Positions 1-8,086 of a stretch of 64,000 nucleotides of DNA are shown piece by piece. Under the pieces are notes generated by a model that did not search any database, was not told where the DNA came from, and worked only from the letters and a program-made list of their open reading frames with translations. The position numbers were made by a program, and so were the translations under genes. This DNA comes from Listeria costaricensis. GTDB lineage: Bacteria > Bacillota > Bacilli > Lactobacillales > Listeriaceae. The stretch covers positions 16,710-80,709 of the forward strand of contig NZ_FXUT01000006.1 in NCBI RefSeq assembly GCF_900183385.1. Direction: 5' to 3'. Each line of letters begins with the position of its first letter. Position 1 is the first letter of the stretch.

Positions 1-871
1 GCAACTGTATCAAAATGGCACTGCATATGGCGATCCCATCACGCTGGCAGACGGCGAAACGACCTATACATGGAGCAATTTGCCGCTGAACGACCGGACA
101 GGAGCTGCCTACGAGTATACAATCGACGAAGTAGCCGTGCCGGAATCCTATACGAAAACCATCAGTGAAGACGGTCTGACAATTACCAATCACTATGACC
201 AAGGGGAAACGGAAATCACCGGAACCAAAGTCTGGGACGGCGGTCCAGCCGAGAAACCAACGATCGAGCTGCAACTGTATCAAAACGGTGAACCATATGG
301 TCCATCGGTCAGCTTGGCAGACGGTCAGGAAAACTATACATGGACTAATTTGCCGGAAAGAGATTTGGAAGGACAAGCCTATCAGTATACGATCGATGAA
401 ACCAAAGGCTCTGATCTTTATACAAAAGAAGTGAGCGAAGATGGCTTGACAGTCACGAACACATTCAATAAACTCACCGATCCAGTAGATCCAGTAGATC
501 CAGTAGATCCAGTAGATCCGGTAGATCCAGTAGATCCAGTAGATCCAGTAGATCCAGTAGATCCGGTAGATCCGGTAGATCCGGTAGATCCGGCTGACCC
601 AGTAAATCCAGTCGACCCAACAAATCCAACCGATCCAACAACTACCACGGATCCGGTGCCTGTTGTGCAAAAGATGTATCTGAGAAATGCGCCTACAATG
701 CTGACGGTAAACGAGCAAGCGAATCCGACTGCTGCGGCCGACAAACCGACCGAAAAGCAGGCACAGACGACGCTTCCTCAAACAGGAGATCAAGATGCTC
801 AGGCCATTGCCTTTGCAGTGGGAGCAGGGCTTCTGTTGATCGCACTTGCCAGAAAATTAAGTAGAAATTAA
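1..871 (+). CDS. LPXTG surface protein with Cna-B repeats, 3' part only
   Basis: The reading frame is already open at the window edge, so the N-terminus lies outside. Visible are two copies of a roughly 90-residue Cna-B type module: the core QLYQNG starts near bases 2 and 271, and each module ends with a DGLT(I/V)TN strand. Such modules form stalks that hold adhesive domains away from the wall. They are followed by a proline/aspartate stalk of twelve DPV triplets and degenerate DPx units (wall-spanning region). The C-terminus is a complete sorting signal: LPQTGD, a hydrophobic segment, then RKLSRN. Sortase A should link the threonine to peptidoglycan. The ligand cannot be judged because the N-terminal domains are missing. 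A terminator follows directly. Confidence 0.93.
   Translation, partial: QLYQNGTAYGDPITLADGETTYTWSNLPLNDRTGAAYEYTIDEVAVPESYTKTISEDGLTITNHYDQGETEITGTKVWDGGPAEKPTIELQLYQNGEPYGPSVSLADGQENYTWTNLPERDLEGQAYQYTIDETKGSDLYTKEVSEDGLTVTNTFNKLTDPVDPVDPVDPVDPVDPVDPVDPVDPVDPVDPVDPVDPADPVNPVDPTNPTDPTTTTDPVPVVQKMYLRNAPTMLTVNEQANPTAAADKPTEKQAQTTLPQTGDQDAQAIAFAVGAGLLLIALARKLSRN
479..604 (+). repeat. 9-bp tandem repeat coding for DPV triplets
   Basis: Twelve perfect or near-perfect 9-bp units (GATCCAGTA or GATCCGGTA) run from 479 to 586, followed by degenerate DPA and DPV units. All lie in frame in the surface protein gene, so slippage would lengthen or shorten the stalk in three-residue steps without breaking the frame. 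Units differ only at the third base of the proline codon, which points to recent expansion. Confidence 0.93.
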
Positions 872-880
872 TTAAAATGT

Positions 881-922
881 AAACCCAGCGAAACCCGCGT
901 GCCGGCTTTCGCTGGGTTTTTT
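881..922 (+). terminator. Rho-independent terminator
   Basis: An inverted repeat (AAACCCAGCGAAA against TTTCGCTGGGTTT) with a short GC-rich loop is followed by a T-run, ten bases after the stop codon of the surface protein gene. Confidence 0.9.
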
Positions 923-934
923 GCGTGGCACAGC

Positions 935-978
935 TTGACAATCTAATTATTCTAGTGTACTATAATAAGTAGTTCACT
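935..978 (+). promoter_or_regulatory. Promoter and probable GntR autorepressor operator
   Basis: TTGACA (935-940) and TATAAT (961-966, 20-bp spacer; TACTAT at 958-963 gives 17) lie just before the GntR gene. The -10 region sits inside an imperfect 25-bp palindrome (954-978) with half-sites AGTGTACTA and TAGTTCACT, matching at eight of nine positions. YtrA-type GntR repressors are known to bind operators of this form, so autoregulation of the regulator-transporter operon is likely. Confidence 0.75.
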
Positions 979-1007
979 TAATACAGATAATACAGGTGGT
1001 GGATCCG

Positions 1008-1385
1008 ATGTTTTCTTTAGATCGAACAAATCGAGCGCCCATTTATGAGCAAATCGTTCAAATGATCAAAAAGCAAGTGGTGGCAGGCATATTAAAGCCT
1101 GACGATCAGGTTCCCTCAATTCGTGAGATGGCAATCTTGTTGGGCGTAAATCCCAATACCGTCAGTAAAGCCTATCAGGAGCTAGAGAGAAGTGAAGTTT
1201 TATATACCATGAAAGGAAAAGGTGCGTTTATTGCAGAGACGACCGGTAAAACGATTTCAGAAAAAGCGCGTCTGGCGGCCGTCAATCAGCTAAAAGAGGC
1301 TGTAGTAGATCTGTTGATTATGGGCCTATCAAAGGAAGAAATTATCAACAGGGTGGAAGACATTTATAAGGAGGGGCAAATATGA
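1008..1385 (+). CDS. GntR-family regulator, YtrA subfamily
   Basis: A 125-residue protein with an N-terminal winged helix-turn-helix (PIYEQIVQMIKKQV to VNPNTVSKAYQELE) and only a short two-helix C-terminal tail, the layout of YtrA-type GntR repressors that control linked ABC transporters. GTG codons at 996 and 999 lie inside the ribosome binding site (AGGTGG), so the ATG at 1008 is the preferred start. The stop overlaps the start of the ATPase gene (ATGA), showing translational coupling. The inducer is unknown; relatives respond to cell-wall-active compounds, which is only an analogy here. Confidence 0.9.
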   Translation: MFSLDRTNRAPIYEQIVQMIKKQVVAGILKPDDQVPSIREMAILLGVNPNTVSKAYQELERSEVLYTMKGKGAFIAETTGKTISEKARLAAVNQLKEAVVDLLIMGLSKEEIINRVEDIYKEGQI

Positions 1386-2260
1386 AAGTCGAACATTTGA
1401 CCAAGCACTTGAACGGGCGGATTTTACTGGATGGAATTGATTTAACACTGCATAAAGGAGAAATTGTTAGTTTAATTGGTCGAAATGGTTCTGGCAAGAC
1501 CACATTGCTCCGTTCCATCATGGGCTTTTACAGCATTCAGGAAGGGAAGGTCACGATAGAAGGAGAGGCGCTTGCCGAACACCCCGAACGAAAAGGACAG
1601 ATTTTCATGCTGCAGGACAATCTGCAACTTTGGCAGTCTTATAAGATTCAGACGATTAGAAAGCTTTTTGAAGAGAACTATCCCAATTTTGATGCAGAAA
1701 AACTACATCGACTTATGCAGGAATTAGCCTTGCCAGAAGAGAAGCGTTTTCGGGAATATTCTAAAGGGATGAAAGCCGTTTTTGGCATCATTCTGGCACT
1801 TTCCGTCGGGGCGGAATATCTGCTGCTGGATGAACCGCTCGATGGTGTCGATGTGATCACCCAAAAGAAAATTCGCCATTTGCTGCTAAAAGAGATGGCC
1901 GCTGGACAAGTGGGGATTTTGATTTCCAGTCATCAGCTGCAGGAACTAGAGCCCATCTCAGATCGTGTTTATCTTCTGAGAGAAGGGCGGATCGAAAAGA
2001 GCTATCATCTTGAAAGCCTTCGTGAAACCGGGGTCAAATTGCAAATCGCACTTAAGACGCCTAAATTGCCTGCCTTTTTAACGGAAAAGGGCCGTCTGGT
2101 GAAAAATTATGGGCGCGTTTATACCTTACTGTTTCCGGCAATCAGCGAGGAGCTGCATCAGGAAATTCTGGCGCTTGAGCCAATCTTTATCGAAGAAATG
2201 CCGCTCGACTTGGAGGACATTTTCTTTTATCATTTAGCTGAAAACGGGGAGGTCTACTAG
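1382..2260 (+). CDS. ABC transporter ATP-binding protein
   Basis: A 292-residue ABC ATPase. The Walker A motif is GRNGSGKTT (residues about 34-42), Walker B is YLLLDEP, and the signature is the degenerate YSKGMK form common in ABC-2 exporters of the YtrB/BcrA type. The last 80 or so residues are an additional C-terminal domain. It is translationally coupled to the upstream GntR gene and ends two bases before the permease gene, so the three genes form one operon. It should power the membrane protein encoded next; the substrate is unknown, with export of a peptide or antibiotic-like compound a reasonable guess. Confidence 0.92.
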   Translation: MKVEHLTKHLNGRILLDGIDLTLHKGEIVSLIGRNGSGKTTLLRSIMGFYSIQEGKVTIEGEALAEHPERKGQIFMLQDNLQLWQSYKIQTIRKLFEENYPNFDAEKLHRLMQELALPEEKRFREYSKGMKAVFGIILALSVGAEYLLLDEPLDGVDVITQKKIRHLLLKEMAAGQVGILISSHQLQELEPISDRVYLLREGRIEKSYHLESLRETGVKLQIALKTPKLPAFLTEKGRLVKNYGRVYTLLFPAISEELHQEILALEPIFIEEMPLDLEDIFFYHLAENGEVY

Positions 2261-2261
2261 C

Positions 2262-3335
2262 ATGAGAGGATTATTACTGAAAGAATGGCGACAATCAGGC
2301 GGCCTTTTTTGCCTCGTGATTTTACTGATCGGCGCTTTCTATATCAACCACAGTTTCAAAGTTGTTAGCACTTACCAAACGACACTTCAACAGCATGCCT
2401 CGCAAGAATTCCAAAAGGATGATCAGGAGTGGCCGCTGAGTGATGCGGACTTCGAGAGCTCACTTAAAGTGGGTGAAACGACTCTCTATACATATGCACC
2501 AGTGGTTTTGCTTCTGCTTCTTGTGCTGGGATTTAAGCAGAGTGCAGGTGAACGATTCCGAAAAAATGACTACTTCACATATGGACTGCCACAGCCAAGG
2601 TGGCGGATATTTTGGGCCAAACAGCTCGCCTTCCTGCCACTCGCCTTGCTGAGTATCGGGCTTTTCAGCGGCGCGAGCATGTGGTACATTTACATGAAAA
2701 TTCCCGAGATGTTTTTGCCGCCTGCTACAATGGCAGTCATGATCGTTTTTTCAAGCTTGGCCGTTTATTTCTTTGCTTTTGAATTGACGCTATGTTTAGG
2801 CTGGCTGTGTGGCAACCTGATATTCGCCATCTTATCAACCCTATTACTCTTCACGTCGATTTTGTATCTCATCCCTACCGGAGTGCCCTCAATTTGGGTA
2901 AGTATCCAGTCATTTGTCGAACAGAAAAGCGTGGATGTGCTCTGGCTGAATAATCTACTTGCCGGACTGGCAAACTATGCGGATTTCCGTAGCAGTGCGA
3001 GCTTGATAACATTTCTAATTCTTGGGCTGGTCTGCGGTGGCTGCGCGTATCTGGTCCATCAAAAAATGACACTGGAATACGATGGCGATTTTATCATTCT
3101 GCCTAAATTGCGGAAGCCGATTTGGCTATTTGCCAGCCTGTATGTTCCGTTTACGTGGCTATGCTACATGGAAATTTATCATTACAGCGGTTTCCGTATG
3201 ATCGGTGCAGAGCAATTTTTCGGCATGTGCTTAGGGACGCTTTTCATTCTTTTTATCACAGGAATCATCACGCATTGGTTGATTTTTAAAACCTTTCCTT
3301 TTTCAAAAAAGAGTCGCGCATTGCCAGCAAAATAA
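2262..3335 (+). CDS. ABC-2 type membrane permease
   Basis: A 357-residue integral membrane protein with several clear hydrophobic segments (first one near residues 13-28, then clusters through the middle and one close to the C-terminus at LFILFITGIITHWLIF). It has no ABC cassette and is the membrane partner of the preceding ATPase. The protein ends with the basic tail FSKKSRALPAK. The gene is the last of the GntR-ATPase-permease operon and is followed by a strong bidirectional terminator. I do not recognise a named family beyond ABC-2-like. Confidence 0.85.
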   Translation: MRGLLLKEWRQSGGLFCLVILLIGAFYINHSFKVVSTYQTTLQQHASQEFQKDDQEWPLSDADFESSLKVGETTLYTYAPVVLLLLLVLGFKQSAGERFRKNDYFTYGLPQPRWRIFWAKQLAFLPLALLSIGLFSGASMWYIYMKIPEMFLPPATMAVMIVFSSLAVYFFAFELTLCLGWLCGNLIFAILSTLLLFTSILYLIPTGVPSIWVSIQSFVEQKSVDVLWLNNLLAGLANYADFRSSASLITFLILGLVCGGCAYLVHQKMTLEYDGDFIILPKLRKPIWLFASLYVPFTWLCYMEIYHYSGFRMIGAEQFFGMCLGTLFILFITGIITHWLIFKTFPFSKKSRALPAK

Positions 3336-3373
3336 AGAAGGTGCCTCCAGCCACATGTGGAGGCACCTTCTTC
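3336..3373. terminator. Bidirectional terminator between convergent genes
   Basis: A 15-bp perfect stem (AAGAAGGTGCCTCCA against TGGAGGCACCTTCTT) with a seven-base loop separates the ABC permease from the convergent hydrolase gene, whose stop codon touches it. A- and T-rich flanks allow function in both directions. Confidence 0.9.
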
Positions 3374-4229
3374 ATATTCCCGCCAGAAAGCGGATCGCAG
3401 CCTGATAAGCTTCTTTCCCTTCCGCGGCCGTCGTTTTTGTATCGAAATCATGCGGCAGGTCCTCAACAGGATAAAACGCACTTACCAGTGTTCCACGAGC
3501 CAGGCGCTCCGATTCTGTGACCGGTACATCCTGATCGGCTCGACTATGGGCCAAAAAGAGCGGCGGCAGAAAGTGGAAATCCTGTTCTTCCTTTAACGAA
3601 TAGGTTGCCAGCAGGTCTTCACTTGGCGAGTCACCCAGCACCATCTCCAGCCAGTTGCCCGTTTGTCTGGCATAAACATAGAGCGGAAAACGCTGTGCCA
3701 CGTTGCTTGCGGCAATTTCGTGCGGATAGATCATCGTCTTGACAAGCGATTCGGAAAGCCGGGCAAATTTAGCATAATGGTCATTTTTTTCAATCAGCCA
3801 GTTTGCTTTTAAGGAGCTGTACCCGTAAAATGAAAGTACAGCGACTGGCGGCGAAATAAGCGGGTCACTGGCTGCTAGTAAAGCAAGATAGGCACCAGAC
3901 GATTGCCCCAGAAGAATGTAGTCCTTTGTTTCCAGTTGCCATTTTGGCGCAGCCTCATCGTGGAACCACTGGATTGCCTCCGTAACGTCGCGGTAGATTT
4001 CCGGCAGCTTCGTTTCAGGAGCCAATCGGTAGTCGACGGCAAGAAAATGATAGCCGTTATCCAGAAAAAGCGAAATATATTCTTCGGCCAGATCTTTCCG
4101 TGAGCCATACATGAGTCCGCCACCGTGGAAATAGATGACCGTTCGGGCGGACGACTGGCTGCTACGATAAAAGTCAGCTTGAAGAAGCAAGCCGTCTCGT
4201 TCGGCATAGGTGATGGTTTCAGTTTTCAT
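3372..4229 (-). CDS. Alpha/beta hydrolase, esterase/lipase-like
   Basis: A 285-residue cytoplasmic protein of the hormone-sensitive-lipase-like (alpha/beta hydrolase-3) type. The oxyanion-hole motif FHGGG is near residue 38, the nucleophile elbow is GQSSG, an acidic residue lies in HSRADQDVP, and the histidine in LPHDF completes a plausible triad. The ATG at 4229 is chosen because AGGAGG lies just upstream of it; the longer frame would start inside that site. The likely activity is hydrolysis of a short-chain ester. It is a single-gene unit, and its physiological substrate cannot be inferred from its neighbours. Confidence 0.88.
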   Translation of the reverse strand: MKTETITYAERDGLLLQADFYRSSQSSARTVIYFHGGGLMYGSRKDLAEEYISLFLDNGYHFLAVDYRLAPETKLPEIYRDVTEAIQWFHDEAAPKWQLETKDYILLGQSSGAYLALLAASDPLISPPVAVLSFYGYSSLKANWLIEKNDHYAKFARLSESLVKTMIYPHEIAASNVAQRFPLYVYARQTGNWLEMVLGDSPSEDLLATYSLKEEQDFHFLPPLFLAHSRADQDVPVTESERLARGTLVSAFYPVEDLPHDFDTKTTAAEGKEAYQAAIRFLAGI

Positions 4230-4521
4230 TATCCAACCTCCTCTCATCTAGTGTAAGCGGGATAGAAGATTTTGACCAGTAAAGTTATAAAAATTGGAAA
4301 ATCTATCATTTGAAACACCCCTTTTTGAAATTTTTGTGAACAGGTAAGTTAAAACTAGTGTAGTCGAGACAGAACTGTTAAAATCAAACAAGGGTCGCAA
4401 ACGATTTCAGGCAAGGTTTTGAACAGCTGGAAAGCGGGCAAAGTAAGTAGATTTGTTTTATATAATTTTAGCTTGCTAGGATTATTTAAATAATTTTGAT
4501 GGAAATGAGAGGGGTATTGAA

Positions 4522-5070
4522 ATGGCAAAAAAAGATAAAACAGTATTGATTATGAATTTTGAAACAGAAAGTGTGGCGTATCAAGCTTTTTCTGATTTAA
4601 AAAGGCTTCATGCGGAACGAAAAATTATTGGCTACCAAATGGCCGTTGTGACACACCAAGAAAATGGCAAATTAAAAGCAGATGATTTTTTGGATTTCAC
4701 TGGTGCAGATAAAAATATCAAAGACAGCCTGATCGGGATGCTGATCGGGATTCTAGGCGGTCCACTTGGCGTACTGCTTGGCTGGGTAGTCGGCAGTGTG
4801 GTCGGTTCCATGAAAGATGCCGGCGAAGTGAAGAATGCGATGACTGTTTTTGAAAAAACACTCGAAACGATTCCAGCAGGTCAAACAGGTGTCATTTTGA
4901 TTGCCACAGAACAAGAACGTGAAGCAGTCAATGATCTTGTTTTCGATAAACTAAGCGGACGTATTGCGCGCATGGATGAAGAACTTGTAGCGAATGAAAT
5001 CAAACAAGCGCAAGAAGCAGAAAATGAAGCACAAGCCACTGCGAAGAAAAAATGGTTCGGTCGTAAATAA
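4522..5070 (+). CDS. DUF1269-family protein with glycine-rich membrane hairpin
   Basis: A 182-residue protein. The N-terminal part (VLIMNFETESVAYQAFSDLK) is an alpha/beta domain typical of DUF1269. The middle holds a glycine-zipper-like hydrophobic hairpin (LIGMLIGILGGPLGVLLGW). The C-terminal part is charged and ends in a lysine-rich tail. The function of the family is unknown; members are often stress-induced in Firmicutes. It is a monocistronic gene with its own terminator. The 290 bases upstream are AT-rich and hold no promoter that I would call with confidence. Confidence 0.8.
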   Translation: MAKKDKTVLIMNFETESVAYQAFSDLKRLHAERKIIGYQMAVVTHQENGKLKADDFLDFTGADKNIKDSLIGMLIGILGGPLGVLLGWVVGSVVGSMKDAGEVKNAMTVFEKTLETIPAGQTGVILIATEQEREAVNDLVFDKLSGRIARMDEELVANEIKQAQEAENEAQATAKKKWFGRK

Positions 5071-5077
5071 TTGTGGG

Positions 5078-5115
5078 ACGCTCATCAGCTAAAGGATTGC
5101 TGGTGGGCGTTTTTG
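5078..5115 (+). terminator. Rho-independent terminator
   Basis: The arms ACGCTCATCAGC and GCTGGTGGGCGT pair (with G-T pairs) and are followed by TTTTT, shortly after the DUF1269 gene. Confidence 0.8.
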
Positions 5116-5220
5116 GTTGAAAGTTGCGACTGTTGGTTTCTTTTTTGTGGAAACGGGAATCAGATAGAAATCGTTTGATAAAATCGACCGTATGAGGAAC
5201 GCTTTCATTTAAAAATCAGT

Positions 5221-5274
5221 TTTAAATGCAAAAGAAACATGCTACAATAGACAAGTTGCAAGCACTTGATGCAA
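5221..5274 (+). promoter_or_regulatory. Candidate promoter and dyad before the FNT gene
   Basis: TTTAAA (5221-5226) and TACAAT (5243-5248) are 16 bp apart. Immediately downstream is a dyad TTGCA-N9-TGCAA (5256-5260 and 5270-5274) that would overlap the start of transcription. No regulator is encoded next to it, and it does not fit the FNR consensus. Confidence 0.45.
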
Positions 5275-5312
5275 GTATTTGTAAAATTTTAACAGTATGG
5301 AGATGAAGTGAT

Positions 5313-6113
5313 TTGGATATAGAAACAAGCCCCTTGATGCAAAAAATTGACTACAGTACGAAGAAAAAGATTGACCTTGTAAATAACAGCATTATCCGTT
5401 ACATCATTCGTGCAATGCTTGCCTGCCTATTCTTAACGCTTGGAACAGCAGTGGCGGTTATGATTGGTGACAAGGTAGATCATTTTGCACCTGGACTTGG
5501 AAAAATCGTCTACGCTTTTATGTTTAGCTGGTCGCTCGTCATGATTATTTATATGAATGCCGAACTTGGTACGAGCAATATGATGTACATGACAACAGGG
5601 GTCTATCAAAAAATCGTTCGCCCCGGGAAAGCCTTGCAGATTCTTTTTCTCTGCATTATTTGCAACCTGATTGGCGGGATTTTGGCAGGATATTTGATGT
5701 CGCTTACGTCCGCTTTCCAAAATCTTCCGGCAGATCATTTTCTCTATACGGCCGTGAGTGGAAAATTGGAAAAAGCCCCGTTAGAGATTTTTGTAGAAGG
5801 TATTTTTGCTAATATTGTTGTTAATACAGCTGTTTTATGTACGCTGCGTATGAAAGATGACGCTGGGAAAGTAATCAGTATGATTTTTATTATTTTCATT
5901 TTTGCTTTTCTTGGTTTTGAGCACGTTATTGCCAATTTCTCTTCTTTCTCACTCGCTTTCTTTGCTTCTGGCGGAACACTTGCTGCCATGACAGTCAGCA
6001 ATGTAGTGACCAATTTGACACTTGCGCTCTTGGGGAACTTTGTAGGTGGAGGTCTTGTGATTGGCCTCGGCTATGCTTGGCTAAACCGAACGAGCTCGAT
6101 TTATAAAGATTAA
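5313..6113 (+). CDS. Formate/nitrite transporter (FNT family)
   Basis: A 266-residue membrane protein of the FNT family, which forms pentameric channels for formate, nitrite or related small anions. Six hydrophobic segments are visible; the N-terminal half carries the re-entrant loop with NAELGTSNMMYM and the second half carries FEHVIANFSSFS, the position of the conserved central histidine of the family (FEHxxANM in relatives). The TTG start is preferred because a GGAGATG ribosome binding site lies eight bases upstream; the later ATG at 5337 has none. The gene is monocistronic. Formate export during mixed-acid fermentation is a reasonable role, but substrate choice is not readable. Confidence 0.92.
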   Translation: MDIETSPLMQKIDYSTKKKIDLVNNSIIRYIIRAMLACLFLTLGTAVAVMIGDKVDHFAPGLGKIVYAFMFSWSLVMIIYMNAELGTSNMMYMTTGVYQKIVRPGKALQILFLCIICNLIGGILAGYLMSLTSAFQNLPADHFLYTAVSGKLEKAPLEIFVEGIFANIVVNTAVLCTLRMKDDAGKVISMIFIIFIFAFLGFEHVIANFSSFSLAFFASGGTLAAMTVSNVVTNLTLALLGNFVGGGLVIGLGYAWLNRTSSIYKD

Positions 6114-6121
6114 CCAATGAT

Positions 6122-6153
6122 GACGCTGCTTCTAAAAAGAGGCGGCGTTTTTT
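6122..6153 (+). terminator. Rho-independent terminator
   Basis: The stem ACGCTGCTTCT/AGAGGCGGCGT with an AAAA loop is followed by TTTTTT, eight bases after the FNT stop codon. Confidence 0.88.
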
Positions 6154-6221
6154 AGTGGGGAAAAACGGGATGAGGGTCTCGGCGGCTGTTGAAGCGGCAA
6201 GCTTATTTTACAGAAAGCCTA

Positions 6222-6250
6222 TTTACAAGCGCTATGATCTTCGTTAGAAT
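6222..6250 (+). promoter_or_regulatory. Sigma-A promoter for deacetylase-lipoprotein operon
   Basis: TTTACA (6222-6227) and TAGAAT (6245-6250) are separated by 17 bp and lie about 48 bases before the start codon of the polysaccharide deacetylase gene. Confidence 0.7.
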
Positions 6251-6297
6251 AGAAATTGTGTTTTTGTGATGATTTTCACTTGGTGGGAGGAAGAAAA

Positions 6298-7044
6298 ATG
6301 AGTTTTCGCGTATTGATGTATCATGAACTTCGTGATCGAAGTGTGAACAAGGTGGAAGGCTTTTCTGCCATTCAGGTGGCGCAGGATTATGAGGATCAGC
6401 TGCCACCGGTATTATTTACGTATGTGGATGATTTCAAAGCGCAGATGCAGTTCTTGAAGGAAAATGATTATCATCTTCTAAGTATGCAGGAAGTGCGAGA
6501 TTTTTATGAAAAGGGGTCGACGCTTCCAGAAAAAGCGGTTTTGCTGACTTTTGATGATGCGTTCCAATCGGTGTATGAGCTGGCCTATCCGGTATTGAAG
6601 GAGCTCGGGATGCAGGCTACATTGTTTGTCGTTCGCGGCTGGCTGAATAAGGCGACCATGCCTTTTGATCCGACACGTTCTGTTGTGATGAGTGAGGCAC
6701 AACTGGCTGAAATCAAGGATGTTTTCACGCTGGCGAATCATTCAACCAATCTGCACACGAAAGCAGGAGCAGGGAAAAGTGCCGTTCAAACGGTCGGTCT
6801 GCAAGCGTTGAAGGAGGATTTGGCTTATTGTGCTGAAATTGTGGATGAACCGCATGCATTTGCCTATCCATTCGGCTTTGTAGATGCCGAGCAAGATCCT
6901 GCCCATTTGAAAGAAGCGGGAATTGATCTGGCATTCACGACGACAGGCGGAAAAAATGACCGTACGACGAATCCTTATTTTTTACATCGTGAAACGGTTG
7001 TTTTAGGCATCACAATGGAAGCATTCAAACTATTAATCGATTAA
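6298..7044 (+). CDS. Polysaccharide deacetylase family protein
   Basis: A 248-residue protein with a NodB-type fold: VLMYHE near the N-terminus, the metal/catalytic TFDDAF motif (about residue 86), ANHS where the family has its H-x3-(S/T)-H-like metal site, and AYPFG further on. No signal peptide is seen, so a cytoplasmic or unconventional location is likely. The start at 6298 is chosen because GGGAGGAAG precedes it; an upstream in-frame start lacks a site. The gene is 12 bases from the binding lipoprotein gene and almost certainly cotranscribed with it, an arrangement suggesting hydrolysis of a C-N bond in an imported compound rather than wall modification. That role is inference. Confidence 0.82.
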   Translation: MSFRVLMYHELRDRSVNKVEGFSAIQVAQDYEDQLPPVLFTYVDDFKAQMQFLKENDYHLLSMQEVRDFYEKGSTLPEKAVLLTFDDAFQSVYELAYPVLKELGMQATLFVVRGWLNKATMPFDPTRSVVMSEAQLAEIKDVFTLANHSTNLHTKAGAGKSAVQTVGLQALKEDLAYCAEIVDEPHAFAYPFGFVDAEQDPAHLKEAGIDLAFTTTGGKNDRTTNPYFLHRETVVLGITMEAFKLLID

Positions 7045-7056
7045 GGTGGAAAGAAA

Positions 7057-8028
7057 ATGAAAAAATTGGGCTTATTGTTGGCAGTATTTTTTGTGTTGGT
7101 ATTAGCTGCTTGTTCAAATACGGGCGATGCAGATAAAGCGTCCGATAAAAAGGAAGCGGAAAAAGAATTAAAAACGACGGATCAGGTGCTGAATATTGGT
7201 ACCTTGCCGGCCGAGTCAGCGATTCCGATCATCTTGGCAAAAGAAAAAGGTTTTTTTGAAGACGAAGGTGTCAATGTGGAGATCACATCTTTCAACTCGC
7301 CAAATGATCGAAATGTTGCCGCACAGGCGGGAAAAATTGATGGCATGATTGGTGACGTGATGACCACCCTTTCGATGCGTGAAAATGATATGAATTTTAC
7401 CATCACATCGGACATTAATGAAGATTTCAAATTGCTTTCTTCGCCGAATTCTGGAATCACAGATGTGAAGCAGCTCGACGGGAAGGATGTTTCGCTCGTA
7501 CCAAAATTCTTGCTTGAATATATTATGGATGAGATTGCGGCAGAAAATGACATCAGCTACAATGTGGTTTCCATTCCGTCCATCTCGGCTCGTTATGAAG
7601 CGCTGTTGAATGATCAGGTGGATTCAGTGATCTTTACAGAACCGCAAGCCACGATGCTCCAAGAAAGTGGTGCTCACCTTTTGGCAAGTTCAAAAGAATA
7701 TGGCATTAAAGGCGGTACGATCAGTTTTGCGGATAACGTGATTGATGAGCGCCCTGGAGATATTGCGGCATTCTATCGCGCCTATAATAAAGGTGTCGAC
7801 TATATGAACAACAATGATGTCTCCACTTACAGCGATATTTTGAAACAATACAAGTTTCCAGATTCGATGAGCGACTATCTTTCCAATAAAAAAGAGGACT
7901 ATACGAAAGCCGCTGCAATCACAAAAGACCAATATCAAAGTATTGAAGAGTGGACGAAAAAGAAAGAAATGATTACAAAAGATTACGCATATAAAGATGT
8001 CACAGATTTTAGCATGCTACCAAACTAA
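7057..8028 (+). CDS. ABC transporter substrate-binding lipoprotein, NMT1/SsuA-like
   Basis: A 323-residue lipoprotein: signal peptide with lipobox LAAC (Cys about residue 19), a charged linker, then a type II periplasmic-binding fold opening with VLNIGTLPAESAIPIILAKEKGFFEDEG, which marks the NMT1/ThiY/SsuA group that binds pyrimidines, sulfonates or similar. It should feed a permease-ATPase pair; none adjoins it, but a matching pair of the SsuC/SsuB type is encoded on the opposite strand at 11198-12699, beyond crtMN. No thiamine riboswitch precedes it, so the substrate is open. It forms an operon with the upstream deacetylase gene and is followed by a terminator. Confidence 0.9.
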   Translation: MKKLGLLLAVFFVLVLAACSNTGDADKASDKKEAEKELKTTDQVLNIGTLPAESAIPIILAKEKGFFEDEGVNVEITSFNSPNDRNVAAQAGKIDGMIGDVMTTLSMRENDMNFTITSDINEDFKLLSSPNSGITDVKQLDGKDVSLVPKFLLEYIMDEIAAENDISYNVVSIPSISARYEALLNDQVDSVIFTEPQATMLQESGAHLLASSKEYGIKGGTISFADNVIDERPGDIAAFYRAYNKGVDYMNNNDVSTYSDILKQYKFPDSMSDYLSNKKEDYTKAAAITKDQYQSIEEWTKKKEMITKDYAYKDVTDFSMLPN

Positions 8029-8036
8029 TCAAAAAG

Positions 8037-8069
8037 AAAGTGGGAATCGAGGAGATTCTCACTTTTTTT
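8037..8069 (+). terminator. Rho-independent terminator
   Basis: The stem AAAGTGGGAATC/GATTCTCACTTT with a five-base loop is followed by TTTT, right after the lipoprotein gene. It separates that operon from crtMN. Confidence 0.9.
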
Positions 8070-8086
8070 AGTGCGTGTCATTAAAT

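Noticed and set aside
479-604. Possible CRISPR-like array
   Set aside because: The repeats are contiguous 9-bp coding units without spacers.
418-744. Minus-strand frame of 108 codons rich in Gly-Ser-Thr triplets
   Set aside because: It is the complement of the DPV-coding repeat of the surface protein. It has no ribosome binding site and its composition follows entirely from the repeat.
4430-4520. SigB-like promoter before the DUF1269 gene (GTTTTA at 4455)
   Set aside because: The -10 candidates (TAGGAT, GGATTA) fit poorly or are badly spaced.
6154-7056. Thiamine riboswitch near the NMT1-like lipoprotein operon
   Set aside because: The conserved TPP riboswitch core is not found before the deacetylase or the lipoprotein gene.
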